Shown here piece after piece: positions 5,821 to 12,952 of a stretch of 15,272 nt of DNA. The notes beneath the pieces were generated by a model. The model did no database searches, was not told where the DNA came from, and saw only the letters and a program-made list of their open reading frames with translations. The position numbers and the translations under genes were made by a program. The stretch is from positions 1 through 15,272 of the forward strand of contig JBGPKT010000055.1 in NCBI GenBank assembly GCA_041486115.1. The letters are read 5' to 3'. This DNA is from JACQBY01 sp041486115. GTDB taxonomy: Bacteria > Nitrospirota > Nitrospiria > JACQBW01. How positions within the stretch are numbered: the first letter of the stretch is position 1; each line of letters opens with the position of its first letter.

Positions 5821-8478
5821 TTAAAAGTGAATTCCGAAATCGAGGTAATAATGGATAGTTCTTTCGCTTGGAATGAGTGGATTGACGGGATAGGCCAGTT
5901 TGACCGCCACGCTGGTCGGGTAAGCGCCAAAAAGATCAAACTCCAGATTAACCCCCCCTCCAAAATCGGATTTGTATTGATGATATAAAAAAAGGTTTCG
6001 CTCTTCCGAGGCGTTTCCCGTGTCGAGAAAGAGCTCTCCCTGAAGCGTATTGAGGAGATAAAGGCCGAACAGAGTCTGATCCAGGTCGTAGTAAAGAGGA
6101 AAGACATAGTCGAGGGAGAAAACGCTCAGATTCGAACCGGAGAGAGATGTTGCCGTGTAACCGCGAAGCCCTCCTCCCGCTCCTGCTAGTAAAGGTGAAG
6201 CTAAAGGCCCGCTCGATTCCGCCAGCCGGGTTTTAAATAAGAGAGCATGATAAGGGGACCAGCGGCGGACTTCGCTTGTGGAATCAAAATAGATTCGACC
6301 TTTAAAAGGACGCTCGGGCCCGGTAAACTGTTGGTTATATTCAAAGGTCAGACCGTAGACGAGATACCCAATTTGATAGGTCATCCCCATGCTCCCCCTG
6401 GTTTCATCTTCCTGCCCCGGGATGGTGACTGTTTCCCCCTTGAAATTCCCCCCCACGCTCTGGGTAACCCCATGTTCTCCTTCGGTTTTTGGAAAATAAT
6501 GATAGAAATCCCCCCGGAGCCCTTTTGCCGCTTCAAGCCTGTAATAATACAAACCAAAAGTATTATTATTGTCATACATTCTTTTAAATGATCCTCCAAA
6601 CTCCAATTGTGGAGTGTGTGTTTGAAGATCGAGGCCCCCGCTGAACTTATCGAGCAGGAATTTCCATTGATGAGGGGCCCGGTTGTCAAACCGGTCTGGA
6701 TCGTTGGTCAGCCGTTCGGGGTCGAGTTCGATCGCTTTGATCGGATAGGGGCTTTTAAACATAAAGGTTTCAGCCGGTTCGCCGGCCAGCCGGGTTATGT
6801 CAAGATGAGAATTGTCCTTTAAAGTCGCTCGGACGGTCAAAGGTTCTACCCCCTCTCCTTTTTGACGGACAGACACGGTTGTCTGATGAATATTTCCGGC
6901 CGACTCGTCCTGAACCGACACGATTCCGTAGTCGGGCTCCGGATACGTATTCAACCATTGCCGGTAAAACCATTTCAGGTCCTGATGAGCGAGCAACTCG
7001 CTTAATTCAATAAATGACGGATGTTCACTATTTCTGGCCCTCTTCAGATAATCCTCGATAATTTCGAGTGCCTTATCTTTCCCCAGCAGGTTTTGAAGTT
7101 TGAAAAGGATCCCTGCCCCTTCGGTCCGGGGGGTATTATAAAGGCGTACCCGTTCCCGGAAAGGGAACGGTTTTCCCTCTTTCAGGAAAACCGCTCTAAA
7201 GGCCGGGTTGGGGGTATAAAGAATTTCATCCACAATCGGAAAGAAAGCAAACGGTTTTAAAAATTTGTCAACCCCTTCGAGAGAGTGATGGAGCTCCTTA
7301 TAGAGAAAGGCCTGGCTGGTATAATCCGACAGCATTTCAATGACCCAGTCCTCCGCCCAGGGGATTTGAGATCTCCAAAGATAGGCATAGATCCCATGGA
7401 GAAGCCTCGCATCATGGTAGGTTTTTAGCATAGGGAGGATTTTGTATGTCACATGGCTGACCAGAAGGACCCCTTTTCCCTCGGAATATAAATCTTCATA
7501 AAGAAAGGCTTCTGCCAGCCTAAAAATGGCGATGTTGGACGGGCCGTACTCTTTTTCAAAAAACGCCAGGGCTTGATCGACTGTTTTAACCACTTTTTTC
7601 GCGAAAGATTTATCCTTTTTAAAATAGGAATAATAGATGATATGCGACGACGAAACGGCAATCATGTCGGTATAACGTGTTGAAAAGATCAGAGAGATAA
7701 ATTCGCTTTCTTTTGAATCGAAATGCAAGAATTTATAATAGTTCAAAAGGGTCTTGGTGACCAGATCCCCCGAATGGTTTAATTCATATTCTACGGGGTA
7801 GCGGATGTCGACGCTGAAATCCGCTTTGGGAGGGGCTCTTTTAATCTGCCAGGCGTTTTCGGCAAAGTCGGGGAGATAAGGATGCCACCCCCCTTCGAGC
7901 GTGATGACCGATTTAAAATAGCCAAAGGCCCCCAGTCTTTCCGGAATGGTCGTTGTAAAGTCAAGTGTCAGCGTGGTAAATTGGCCGGGTGAAAGAGGCT
8001 CTTTTAATACGACCTGGCAGATGACTTTTTTTCCCAGATCGGCGTCGGGACACCGGACATCAAGCCAACGCTTTTCTGAATCGAGCGCCTGCGTGATCTC
8101 CATGTGACCCGGTGAAAAGGGTTTGGGAAAGGACTTCTTAAAGATCGAATCGGGAAGCGATTTTGGGGGGGTCAGATACCGGTTCGGATAAAGCATAAAG
8201 GGGACTTCGGCCAGGGGTTCTGAAGAAGGGTTGGTAAATGAAACGTCGATACGCCCTTGAATGGATGGGGATCCATTTTCCGGGGTTTCCAGAGAGGCAT
8301 GAATATCGTATTTGATCGGCAGATGTTCACCGGCAGGATATAAATGGGATGCATAGAGGCGGTTTTCAGCCGAGAAGAATAAAAAGAGGAAAAGAGAAAA
8401 AACTGTTTTAAGAGGCATATGATTATGAGAGCTAGATCGGTTGGAAGTCCATTTCATGATAGAGCAAAATACCATCAT
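5821..8478 (-). CDS. degenerate M1-aminopeptidase-like domain fused to an Omp85-like outer-membrane barrel
   Basis: An 885-residue exported protein. A hydrophobic signal stretch (about 24-36) ends near 'LYA-S' (43/44). Residues about 50-270 look like the beta-rich N-terminal domain of M1 peptidases. Residues about 290-515 look like the M1 catalytic and helical part, with 'WVIEMLSDY' (378-386) matching the M1 pattern WxxEGxxxY and 'WFYRQWL' near 503. The zinc site is broken: HEXXH reads HGIYA (361-365), and no GAMEN motif is seen near 331-340. From about 610 to the end come alternating beta strands with 'GGLRGY' (769-774), like the Omp85 RGF/Y motif, and a C-terminal phenylalanine after 'YYLDFGIH', like an outer-membrane beta signal. 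I infer an outer-membrane protein with a periplasmic M1-like domain that binds rather than cuts peptides. Start is uncertain: no clear Shine-Dalgarno; ATG 8418 gives the most typical signal peptide. The function is unknown. Confidence 0.8.
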   Translation of the reverse strand: MMVFCSIMKWTSNRSSSHNHMPLKTVFSLFLFLFFSAENRLYASHLYPAGEHLPIKYDIHASLETPENGSPSIQGRIDVSFTNPSSEPLAEVPFMLYPNRYLTPPKSLPDSIFKKSFPKPFSPGHMEITQALDSEKRWLDVRCPDADLGKKVICQVVLKEPLSPGQFTTLTLDFTTTIPERLGAFGYFKSVITLEGGWHPYLPDFAENAWQIKRAPPKADFSVDIRYPVEYELNHSGDLVTKTLLNYYKFLHFDSKESEFISLIFSTRYTDMIAVSSSHIIYYSYFKKDKSFAKKVVKTVDQALAFFEKEYGPSNIAIFRLAEAFLYEDLYSEGKGVLLVSHVTYKILPMLKTYHDARLLHGIYAYLWRSQIPWAEDWVIEMLSDYTSQAFLYKELHHSLEGVDKFLKPFAFFPIVDEILYTPNPAFRAVFLKEGKPFPFRERVRLYNTPRTEGAGILFKLQNLLGKDKALEIIEDYLKRARNSEHPSFIELSELLAHQDLKWFYRQWLNTYPEPDYGIVSVQDESAGNIHQTTVSVRQKGEGVEPLTVRATLKDNSHLDITRLAGEPAETFMFKSPYPIKAIELDPERLTNDPDRFDNRAPHQWKFLLDKFSGGLDLQTHTPQLEFGGSFKRMYDNNNTFGLYYYRLEAAKGLRGDFYHYFPKTEGEHGVTQSVGGNFKGETVTIPGQEDETRGSMGMTYQIGYLVYGLTFEYNQQFTGPERPFKGRIYFDSTSEVRRWSPYHALLFKTRLAESSGPLASPLLAGAGGGLRGYTATSLSGSNLSVFSLDYVFPLYYDLDQTLFGLYLLNTLQGELFLDTGNASEERNLFLYHQYKSDFGGGVNLEFDLFGAYPTSVAVKLAYPVNPLIPSERTIHYYLDFGIHF

Positions 8479-8499
8479 TTATTCAAAAAATAAAATAAA

Positions 8500-9648
8500 A
8501 TGATTTCCGGCAACCGGTCCCTTATTCAAAAAATAACGGCAAAAATTTCCGAGGAGGGTCCCATTTCATTCAAGACCTTTATGGAAATGGCTCTTTATGA
8601 GCCTGAAGGGGGATATTATTCCTCCCCGGAGGAGCCGTTTGGAGCCGAAGGAGATTTTTACACCAGCCCCGATGTCCATCCCCTGTTCAGCCAGATGGTC
8701 GGAAGGCAGCTGGCCCAGATGGCTGGAACCCTCCGGGATACCTCCCGCTTTGTTCTGGTCGAAGGAGGTCCGGGTAACGGACAGATGGCCTTGCAGCTTC
8801 TCCGGATGCTCCAAAAAAGCGAACCAGAATTGTTTCATCGATTAACTTATTATATGGTCGAGAGATCGCCTGTCCTGATCGAGAGACAGAAGGCGCTTTT
8901 TCAATCGGCGCCCGAATTTTATCATAAAATTAGATGGGCGGATTCCTTAAAAGAGCTTCCCCCGATCGAAGGGTGCATCTTTTCCAATGAATTAATGGAT
9001 GCCTTTCCGGTTCATCGGGTCGTCTGGAAGGGGAGGCTTCATGAAATTTACGTCGGTTTTGAAGGCGGCCAGTTTACCGAAATCCTTCTCCCCCCCTCTC
9101 CTGAAATAGAACTTTATTTTAAGGCCTTTCCGGCCAGCTGGATCGAAGGGCAGGAGGCGGAAGTGAACTTGAAAGCTCTTTCATGGCTGAAGGAGGCGGG
9201 TCGACAATTAAAAAAAGGGTTTGTCTTGACTATTGACTACGGGTACCTTTCGGATGAGATCTTCTCGATAAAAAGAAAAAAGGGGACTCTGTTGTGTTAC
9301 CGGAATCATCAGGCCGGGACCGACCCATATCAATGGATCGGGGAGCAGGACATGACCGCTCATATTAATTTTTCGGCCCTTTACCAGGCCGGCCTTGAAG
9401 AAAACCTCTTGCCTCTGGGGCTTGCAGAACAGGCCCAATTTTTAATCGGGTTGGGGATCCTTGACGAGATGGAGGGGCATCTCCGGAAGGTCGGCGATCC
9501 GCTGAGAGACCCTGAATTCCGGGCGATGAAACATCTCATTCACCCGGAAGGGCTCGGGGCAGTTTTTAAGGTGTTCATTCAGCAGAAAGGGGTCGGCGAG
9601 GCGGTGCTGGACGGTTTGAAATTTGCTATAAAATCTCCTTTTCCGTAA
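8500..9648 (+). CDS. SAM-dependent methyltransferase, MidA/NDUFAF7 family (COG1565)
   Basis: A 382-residue protein whose family members act as protein arginine methyltransferases in complex I assembly in mitochondria (NDUFAF7, also called MidA). Family landmarks are in order: 'ISFKTFMEMALYEPEGGYY' near the start, the SAM-binding glycine loop 'EGGPGNG' (88-94), 'FSNELMDAFPVHRV', 'LTIDYGY', and 'GTLLCYRNHQAGTDPY' followed by 'GEQDMTAHINFSAL'. The length is normal. No Shine-Dalgarno is visible; ATG 8500 follows an A/T-only tract, and the start is supported because the family begins about 20 residues before 'ISFKTFM'. The gene is divergent from the barrel gene, with only 21 bases between annotated starts. 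The nuo operon begins 77 bases downstream behind its own promoter, which suggests NuoD as the substrate. That link is inference from family and position. Confidence 0.88.
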   Translation: MISGNRSLIQKITAKISEEGPISFKTFMEMALYEPEGGYYSSPEEPFGAEGDFYTSPDVHPLFSQMVGRQLAQMAGTLRDTSRFVLVEGGPGNGQMALQLLRMLQKSEPELFHRLTYYMVERSPVLIERQKALFQSAPEFYHKIRWADSLKELPPIEGCIFSNELMDAFPVHRVVWKGRLHEIYVGFEGGQFTEILLPPSPEIELYFKAFPASWIEGQEAEVNLKALSWLKEAGRQLKKGFVLTIDYGYLSDEIFSIKRKKGTLLCYRNHQAGTDPYQWIGEQDMTAHINFSALYQAGLEENLLPLGLAEQAQFLIGLGILDEMEGHLRKVGDPLRDPEFRAMKHLIHPEGLGAVFKVFIQQKGVGEAVLDGLKFAIKSPFP

Positions 9649-9654
9649 TTTCAC

Positions 9655-9683
9655 TTGACATTATTGACAGGTTTTAATAGGAT
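9655..9683 (+). promoter_or_regulatory. sigma70-like promoter for the nuo operon
   Basis: A perfect -35 TTGACA (9655-9660), a 17-base spacer, and TAGGAT (9678-9683), which matches the -10 consensus at four of six positions. A second perfect TTGACA sits nine bases further (9664-9669) inside the spacer but has no good -10 partner. The predicted transcript would start about 35 bases before nuoA. Confidence 0.65.
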
Positions 9684-9724
9684 TTTTTCCCTGTCTCTAA
9701 AATAAATAAAGACGAGGTTTAAAT

Positions 9725-10096
9725 ATGCCGGAAAGTTTTTTACCCGTTCAGTATCTGCCTATTTTGATTTTTATTTTCGTCGCCATCGCCTTTGGAGGGG
9801 TTAGCCTTCTAGCCGGTATCCTCGTCAGGCCGCGCGCCCCTTATAAAGAAAAACTCCTTCCTTATGAAAGCGGTTCCGAACCCTTTTCCAACGCCAGAAT
9901 ATCTTTCCCTTTCCGTTATTATGTCATAGCCATGTTGTTTGTTATTTTTGATGTTGAGACGATTTTCTTTTTCCCCTGGGCAGTGGTCTTAAAAAAAATC
10001 GGGATCCTCAGTTTAATTGAAATGATTATATTTGTGGCGATCCTGCTGGTGGGATATTTTTACGCCTGGAAAAAAGGAGCGTTGGAATGGGATTAA
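9725..10096 (+). CDS. nuoA: NADH-quinone oxidoreductase subunit A
   Basis: A 123-residue membrane subunit of complex I that helps hold the peripheral arm against the membrane arm near the quinone site. Three transmembrane segments are visible (about 9-31, 62-82 and 92-114). The conserved loop between the first two reads 'PYESGSEPFSNARISFPFRYY', and 'FDVETIFFFPWA' follows; this is the NuoA signature with acidic residues at the second helix. GAGG (9714-9717) is seven bases before the ATG. It is the first gene of the nuo operon and overlaps nuoB by 10 bases, which implies coupled translation. Confidence 0.97.
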   Translation: MPESFLPVQYLPILIFIFVAIAFGGVSLLAGILVRPRAPYKEKLLPYESGSEPFSNARISFPFRYYVIAMLFVIFDVETIFFFPWAVVLKKIGILSLIEMIIFVAILLVGYFYAWKKGALEWD

Positions 10097-10566
10097 TGGA
10101 CCGGCAGTTTGAAACCAATATTATTACCGCGCGGATGGACTTTGTGGTGAACTGGGCCAGAAAATCTTCTTTATGGCCGATGACGTTCGGACTGGCCTGC
10201 TGCGCCATTGAGATGATCGCCTCCGTTTCGTCCCGGTATGATATGGACCGCTACGGAGCCGGCGTTTTCAGGGCCACTCCCCGCCAGTCTGATTTAATGA
10301 TTGTTGCCGGCACAGTCTGCCGGAAAATGGCGCCGGTCATACGAAGGATTTACGATCAAATGCCGGAACCCCGGTATGTGATTTCAATGGGATCCTGTGC
10401 CACGTCGGGAAACATTTATAACAGTTACAGCGTGGTTCAGGGCGTCGATCAAATCGTTCCTGTCGATGTTTATGTTCCCGGGTGCCCTCCCAGGCCGGAG
10501 GCTCTTTTTGACGGGATCTTGAAGCTGCAGGAAAAAATCATGCAGGAAAAAGTTTTTACGCGATAA
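10087..10566 (+). CDS. nuoB: NADH-quinone oxidoreductase subunit B (cluster N2)
   Basis: A 159-residue subunit that carries [4Fe-4S] cluster N2, the last electron carrier before quinone. All four ligands are present: adjacent C38 and C39 in 'GLACCAIEM', C104 in 'MGSCATSG', and C133 in 'VPGCPPRPEAL'. Spacing equals that of the E. coli protein. It lacks the longer N-terminal extension of some homologues. Its start overlaps nuoA by 10 bases. Unlike the tight packing elsewhere in the operon, 127 bases of hairpin-rich sequence separate it from nuoC. Confidence 0.98.
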   Translation: MGLMDRQFETNIITARMDFVVNWARKSSLWPMTFGLACCAIEMIASVSSRYDMDRYGAGVFRATPRQSDLMIVAGTVCRKMAPVIRRIYDQMPEPRYVISMGSCATSGNIYNSYSVVQGVDQIVPVDVYVPGCPPRPEALFDGILKLQEKIMQEKVFTR

Positions 10567-10583
10567 ACGCTATTGGCAAGGCA

Positions 10584-10602
10584 GGCGTTTCAATGAAACG
10601 CC
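10584..10602. repeat. hairpin I in the nuoB-nuoC spacer
   Basis: GGCGTTTC (10584-10591) pairs perfectly with GAAACGCC (10595-10602) around a 3-base loop. It begins 18 bases after the nuoB stop. No T run follows, so it is unlikely to end transcription. Confidence 0.7.
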
Positions 10603-10624
10603 GATTAATAATCCTGGCCATTCC

Positions 10625-10676
10625 GGTCTTTGGATCGGTCGCGGACAAATCGTTCCGCGCAAGCGATCCATAGGTC
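10625..10676. repeat. hairpin II, 52-base imperfect inverted repeat before nuoC
   Basis: The middle stem pairs TGGATCG (10631-10637) with CGATCCA (10664-10670). The inner stem pairs CGCGGA (10640-10645) with TCCGCG (10654-10659). The outer flank can extend through 10625-10629 and 10672-10676, partly by G-U pairs. The nuoC ribosome binding site begins five bases after it. It may protect or process the message or tune NuoC output; it could also be an inserted palindromic element. Confidence 0.7.
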
Positions 10677-10680
10677 GGAG

Positions 10681-10688
10681 AGAAGGGG
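10681..10688 (+). promoter_or_regulatory. Shine-Dalgarno site fixing the nuoC TTG start
   Basis: AGAAGGGG lies five bases before TTG 10694. It supports a TTG start where no ATG or GTG is available near the conserved N-terminus. Confidence 0.7.
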
Positions 10689-10693
10689 CAAGT

Positions 10694-11182
10694 TTGTATC
10701 CGGAACCAAGGACAATTCAAGAAGCGTTTCCGCAAATCGTCATCAACACGAAAATCGAGTTTGGCGAACTGACCCTTTTTATTGAAAACGGAGGAATTCT
10801 CCCGCTCTGCCGTTTTTTGCACGACGATCCCGGGATGAAGTTTGACCATATTACCGATATCGGCTCGCTCGATTTTCCCGAAGATGAAGAGCGGTTTGAG
10901 ATTTTTTACCAGTTTTATTCTATTCCAAAGAACCACCGGATCCGGGTGAAAGCCAGAGTCTCCGAAGAAGCCTGTGCGATCGACTCGGTCACCTCGATCT
11001 GGAAAGGGGCAAACTTCATGGAGCGTGAAGTTTACGACATGATGGGAATTCGGTTCAACAACCACCCCGATTTAAGGCGGATCATGATGCCGGAAGATTT
11101 TGACGGGTATCCTCTTCGGAAAGACTTTCCGACGGAGGGGAGAGGATGGAGGAGCACGTTCGAATTCCTCCCCAACACGTAA
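10694..11182 (+). CDS. nuoC: NADH-quinone oxidoreductase subunit C
   Basis: A 162-residue subunit of the connecting arm of complex I (30-kDa subunit family) with no cofactor of its own. Family landmarks are 'FDHITDIGSLDF' and 'ERFEIFYQFYS' in the middle, then 'WKGANFMEREVYDMMGIRFNNHPDLRRIMMPEDF' in two parts and 'GYPLRKDFPTEGRG' at the end, all typical of NuoC. It is not fused to NuoD, unlike in E. coli. Translation starts at TTG 10694 behind AGAAGGGG. The same frame stays open back to the end of nuoB with no ATG, GTG or TTG between, so the hairpin spacer contains no stop in this frame; a rare start further left cannot be excluded but has no conserved sequence to support it. Confidence 0.96.
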   Translation: MYPEPRTIQEAFPQIVINTKIEFGELTLFIENGGILPLCRFLHDDPGMKFDHITDIGSLDFPEDEERFEIFYQFYSIPKNHRIRVKARVSEEACAIDSVTSIWKGANFMEREVYDMMGIRFNNHPDLRRIMMPEDFDGYPLRKDFPTEGRGWRSTFEFLPNT

Positions 11183-11206
11183 AGTTTCTAAAAAAGGCCG
11201 TATAAG

Positions 11207-12460
11207 ATGACGATGAAGGGTGACAACATCTCCAAACAGGTCGCCGTCGGCGGGGGCGAAGCCGCGACCCCCCACGAAGTCAAGCCGATTCTCCGCCGTG
11301 AAGAGTTCCTGCTCAATATGGGGCCTCAGCATCCGAGCACGCATGGCGTGCTCCGGGTCGTTCTCGATCTTGAGGGGGAGCGGATCGTGAAAGCGACGCC
11401 CGACCTGGGATATCTTCACCGGGGAGTTGAAAAACTGGCCGAGCTGGAAACCTACAACCAAATCATTCCTCTGACTGACCGGCTCGATTATGTCTGCTCC
11501 ATGACCAACAACTACGCTTTTGTCCGTTCCGTTGAAAAACTTCTGGGGCTTAAGGTTCCGGAGCGGGCAGAATATATCCTGACTCTTGTGGCGGAGATGA
11601 TGAGAATTTCCGGCCATCTTTTCTGGCTCGGCACGCAGGCGCTGGATGTCGGCGCCATGACCGTATTTTTCTTTACTTTCCGCGAACGGGAAGAGATTCT
11701 CGATATGTTCGAGGAATTATGCGGCGCCCGTTTAACCATGACCTATTACCGGATCGGGGGCCTTGACCGCGACCTGACGCCCGGAATTATCGACCGACTT
11801 AAAAAATTCATTAAAGAATTTCCTAAAAAGATTAAAGAGTATAATACGCTTCTGGAAACAAACCGGATCTGGCTGGCCCGGACAAAAGATGTCGCCGTCA
11901 TTTCGGGGGAAGATGCCGTTAATTTTGGATTGACCGGCCCAACCCTGCGGGGTTCGGGAGTCAATTACGACATCAGAAAATCGGAGCCGTACGGCGTCTA
12001 TGACCGGCTCGATTGGGAAGTCCCGCTCGGAAAGAACGGCGACACCTACGACCGGTACTGGATCAGGGTCCAGGAGATGACGCAATCTGCCAGGATGATC
12101 GGGCAGATCCTTGAAAAAATTCCCCCCGGGCCTTTTCTGGCAGACCATCCGATGGTGGTCCTTCCTAAAAAAGATCTGGTGATGGCCGATATGGAGAGTC
12201 TGATTCATCATTTCCTTGTCGCCTCAAAAGGATTTGACGCCCCAAAAGGAGAAGTCTATTGCGGGACAGAAGTACCGAAAGGAGAACTCGGATTTTATAT
12301 TTACAGCACCGGGGGGAACAGGCCTTACCGGCTCAAAATCCGCCCCCCTTCTTTTATCCATATGGGGGCTTTTGATTATATGGCGCGGGGCTATATGATT
12401 TCCGACATTATTACGATCTTCGGGACATACGATATTGTGATGGGAGAATGCGACAGATAA
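11207..12460 (+). CDS. nuoD: NADH-quinone oxidoreductase subunit D
   Basis: A 417-residue subunit (49-kDa family) that with NuoB forms the quinone-binding cavity. Landmarks: 'NMGPQHPSTHGVLR' (37-50), 'GYLHRGVEKLAE' (68-79), 'LTDRLDYV', 'GAMTVFFF', 'GGLDRDL', 'LRGSGVNYDIRKSEPY', 'MESLIHHF', and 'GEVYCGTEVPKGELGFY'. The C-terminal 'MGECDR' is the usual family ending. H46 in 'THG' is the expected quinone-site histidine. R72 in 'LHRGVEKL' is the position that mitochondrial NDUFAF7 methylates in NDUFS2, and a NDUFAF7-like gene lies at 8500-9648. About 35 residues precede the conserved core and look like a flexible lead. AAGG (11194-11197) is nine bases before the ATG. The stop is directly followed by the nuoE ATG. 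Confidence 0.98.
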   Translation: MTMKGDNISKQVAVGGGEAATPHEVKPILRREEFLLNMGPQHPSTHGVLRVVLDLEGERIVKATPDLGYLHRGVEKLAELETYNQIIPLTDRLDYVCSMTNNYAFVRSVEKLLGLKVPERAEYILTLVAEMMRISGHLFWLGTQALDVGAMTVFFFTFREREEILDMFEELCGARLTMTYYRIGGLDRDLTPGIIDRLKKFIKEFPKKIKEYNTLLETNRIWLARTKDVAVISGEDAVNFGLTGPTLRGSGVNYDIRKSEPYGVYDRLDWEVPLGKNGDTYDRYWIRVQEMTQSARMIGQILEKIPPGPFLADHPMVVLPKKDLVMADMESLIHHFLVASKGFDAPKGEVYCGTEVPKGELGFYIYSTGGNRPYRLKIRPPSFIHMGAFDYMARGYMISDIITIFGTYDIVMGECDR

Positions 12461-12946
12461 ATGATCTCTGAGACGGCAAAAAAACAGATCGGCGAGACGG
12501 TCAGCCACTATCCGGAGGATCAAAAACGGTCGGCCCTTTTACCGGTCCTTCATATCGTCCAAAATGAAAATGACGGCCATCTGACCGAAGCGTTGATGAA
12601 AGAGGTCGCGGAAATCCTCGAGATCTCTCCCCTTCAGGTTTTCGAAGTGGTAACCTTTTATACGATGTATAACCGGAAACCGGTGGGGAAATATCATATC
12701 CAGGTCTGCCGGACCCTCCCCTGCGCCTTGATGGGAGCCGAAAAACTGGTCTCTTATCTTGAAGAAAAACTGGGGATCGAATCCGGGGAGACGACTCCAG
12801 ACCGCCTCTTTACCCTTACCGAGGTGGAATGCCTCGCCTCCTGCGGGACCGCGCCGATGATGCAGGTTAACGACGACTACCACGAAAGTTTAAATAAAAC
12901 GAAAGTAGACCAGATATTAGATCATTTAAAGAAAAAGGCGAAATAA
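12461..12946 (+). CDS. nuoE: NADH-quinone oxidoreductase subunit E (cluster N1a)
   Basis: A 161-residue subunit (24-kDa family) of the NADH-oxidising module with a thioredoxin-like fold and one [2Fe-2S] cluster. Ligands are C83 and C88 in 'CRTLPC' and C124 and C128 in 'CLASC', the family pattern. An N-terminal helical part with 'LLPVLHIVQNENDGHLTEAL' and 'VFEVVTFYTMYNRKP' precedes them. Its ATG starts at the base after the nuoD stop, and GGGAG inside nuoD lies 14 bases before it, so translation is probably coupled to nuoD. Six bases separate it from nuoF. Confidence 0.97.
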   Translation: MISETAKKQIGETVSHYPEDQKRSALLPVLHIVQNENDGHLTEALMKEVAEILEISPLQVFEVVTFYTMYNRKPVGKYHIQVCRTLPCALMGAEKLVSYLEEKLGIESGETTPDRLFTLTEVECLASCGTAPMMQVNDDYHESLNKTKVDQILDHLKKKAK

Positions 12947-12952
12947 GCCCAA

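Noticed and set aside
5712..6107. 131-codon minus-strand open frame running through the convergent gap
   Set aside because: It overlaps the end of the barrel gene in another frame, and its unique part is only hairpin sequence.
8441..8470. TTGGAA with CAAAAT as a promoter for the methyltransferase gene
   Set aside because: Both boxes are weak and the A/T-rich sequence gives many equal alternatives.
10556..11065. 169-codon minus-strand open frame across the nuoB-nuoC spacer
   Set aside because: Mostly antisense to nuoC and without recognisable protein features.
11072..11617. 181-codon minus-strand open frame
   Set aside because: Antisense to the nuoC end and nuoD start, where the + strand proteins are strongly conserved.
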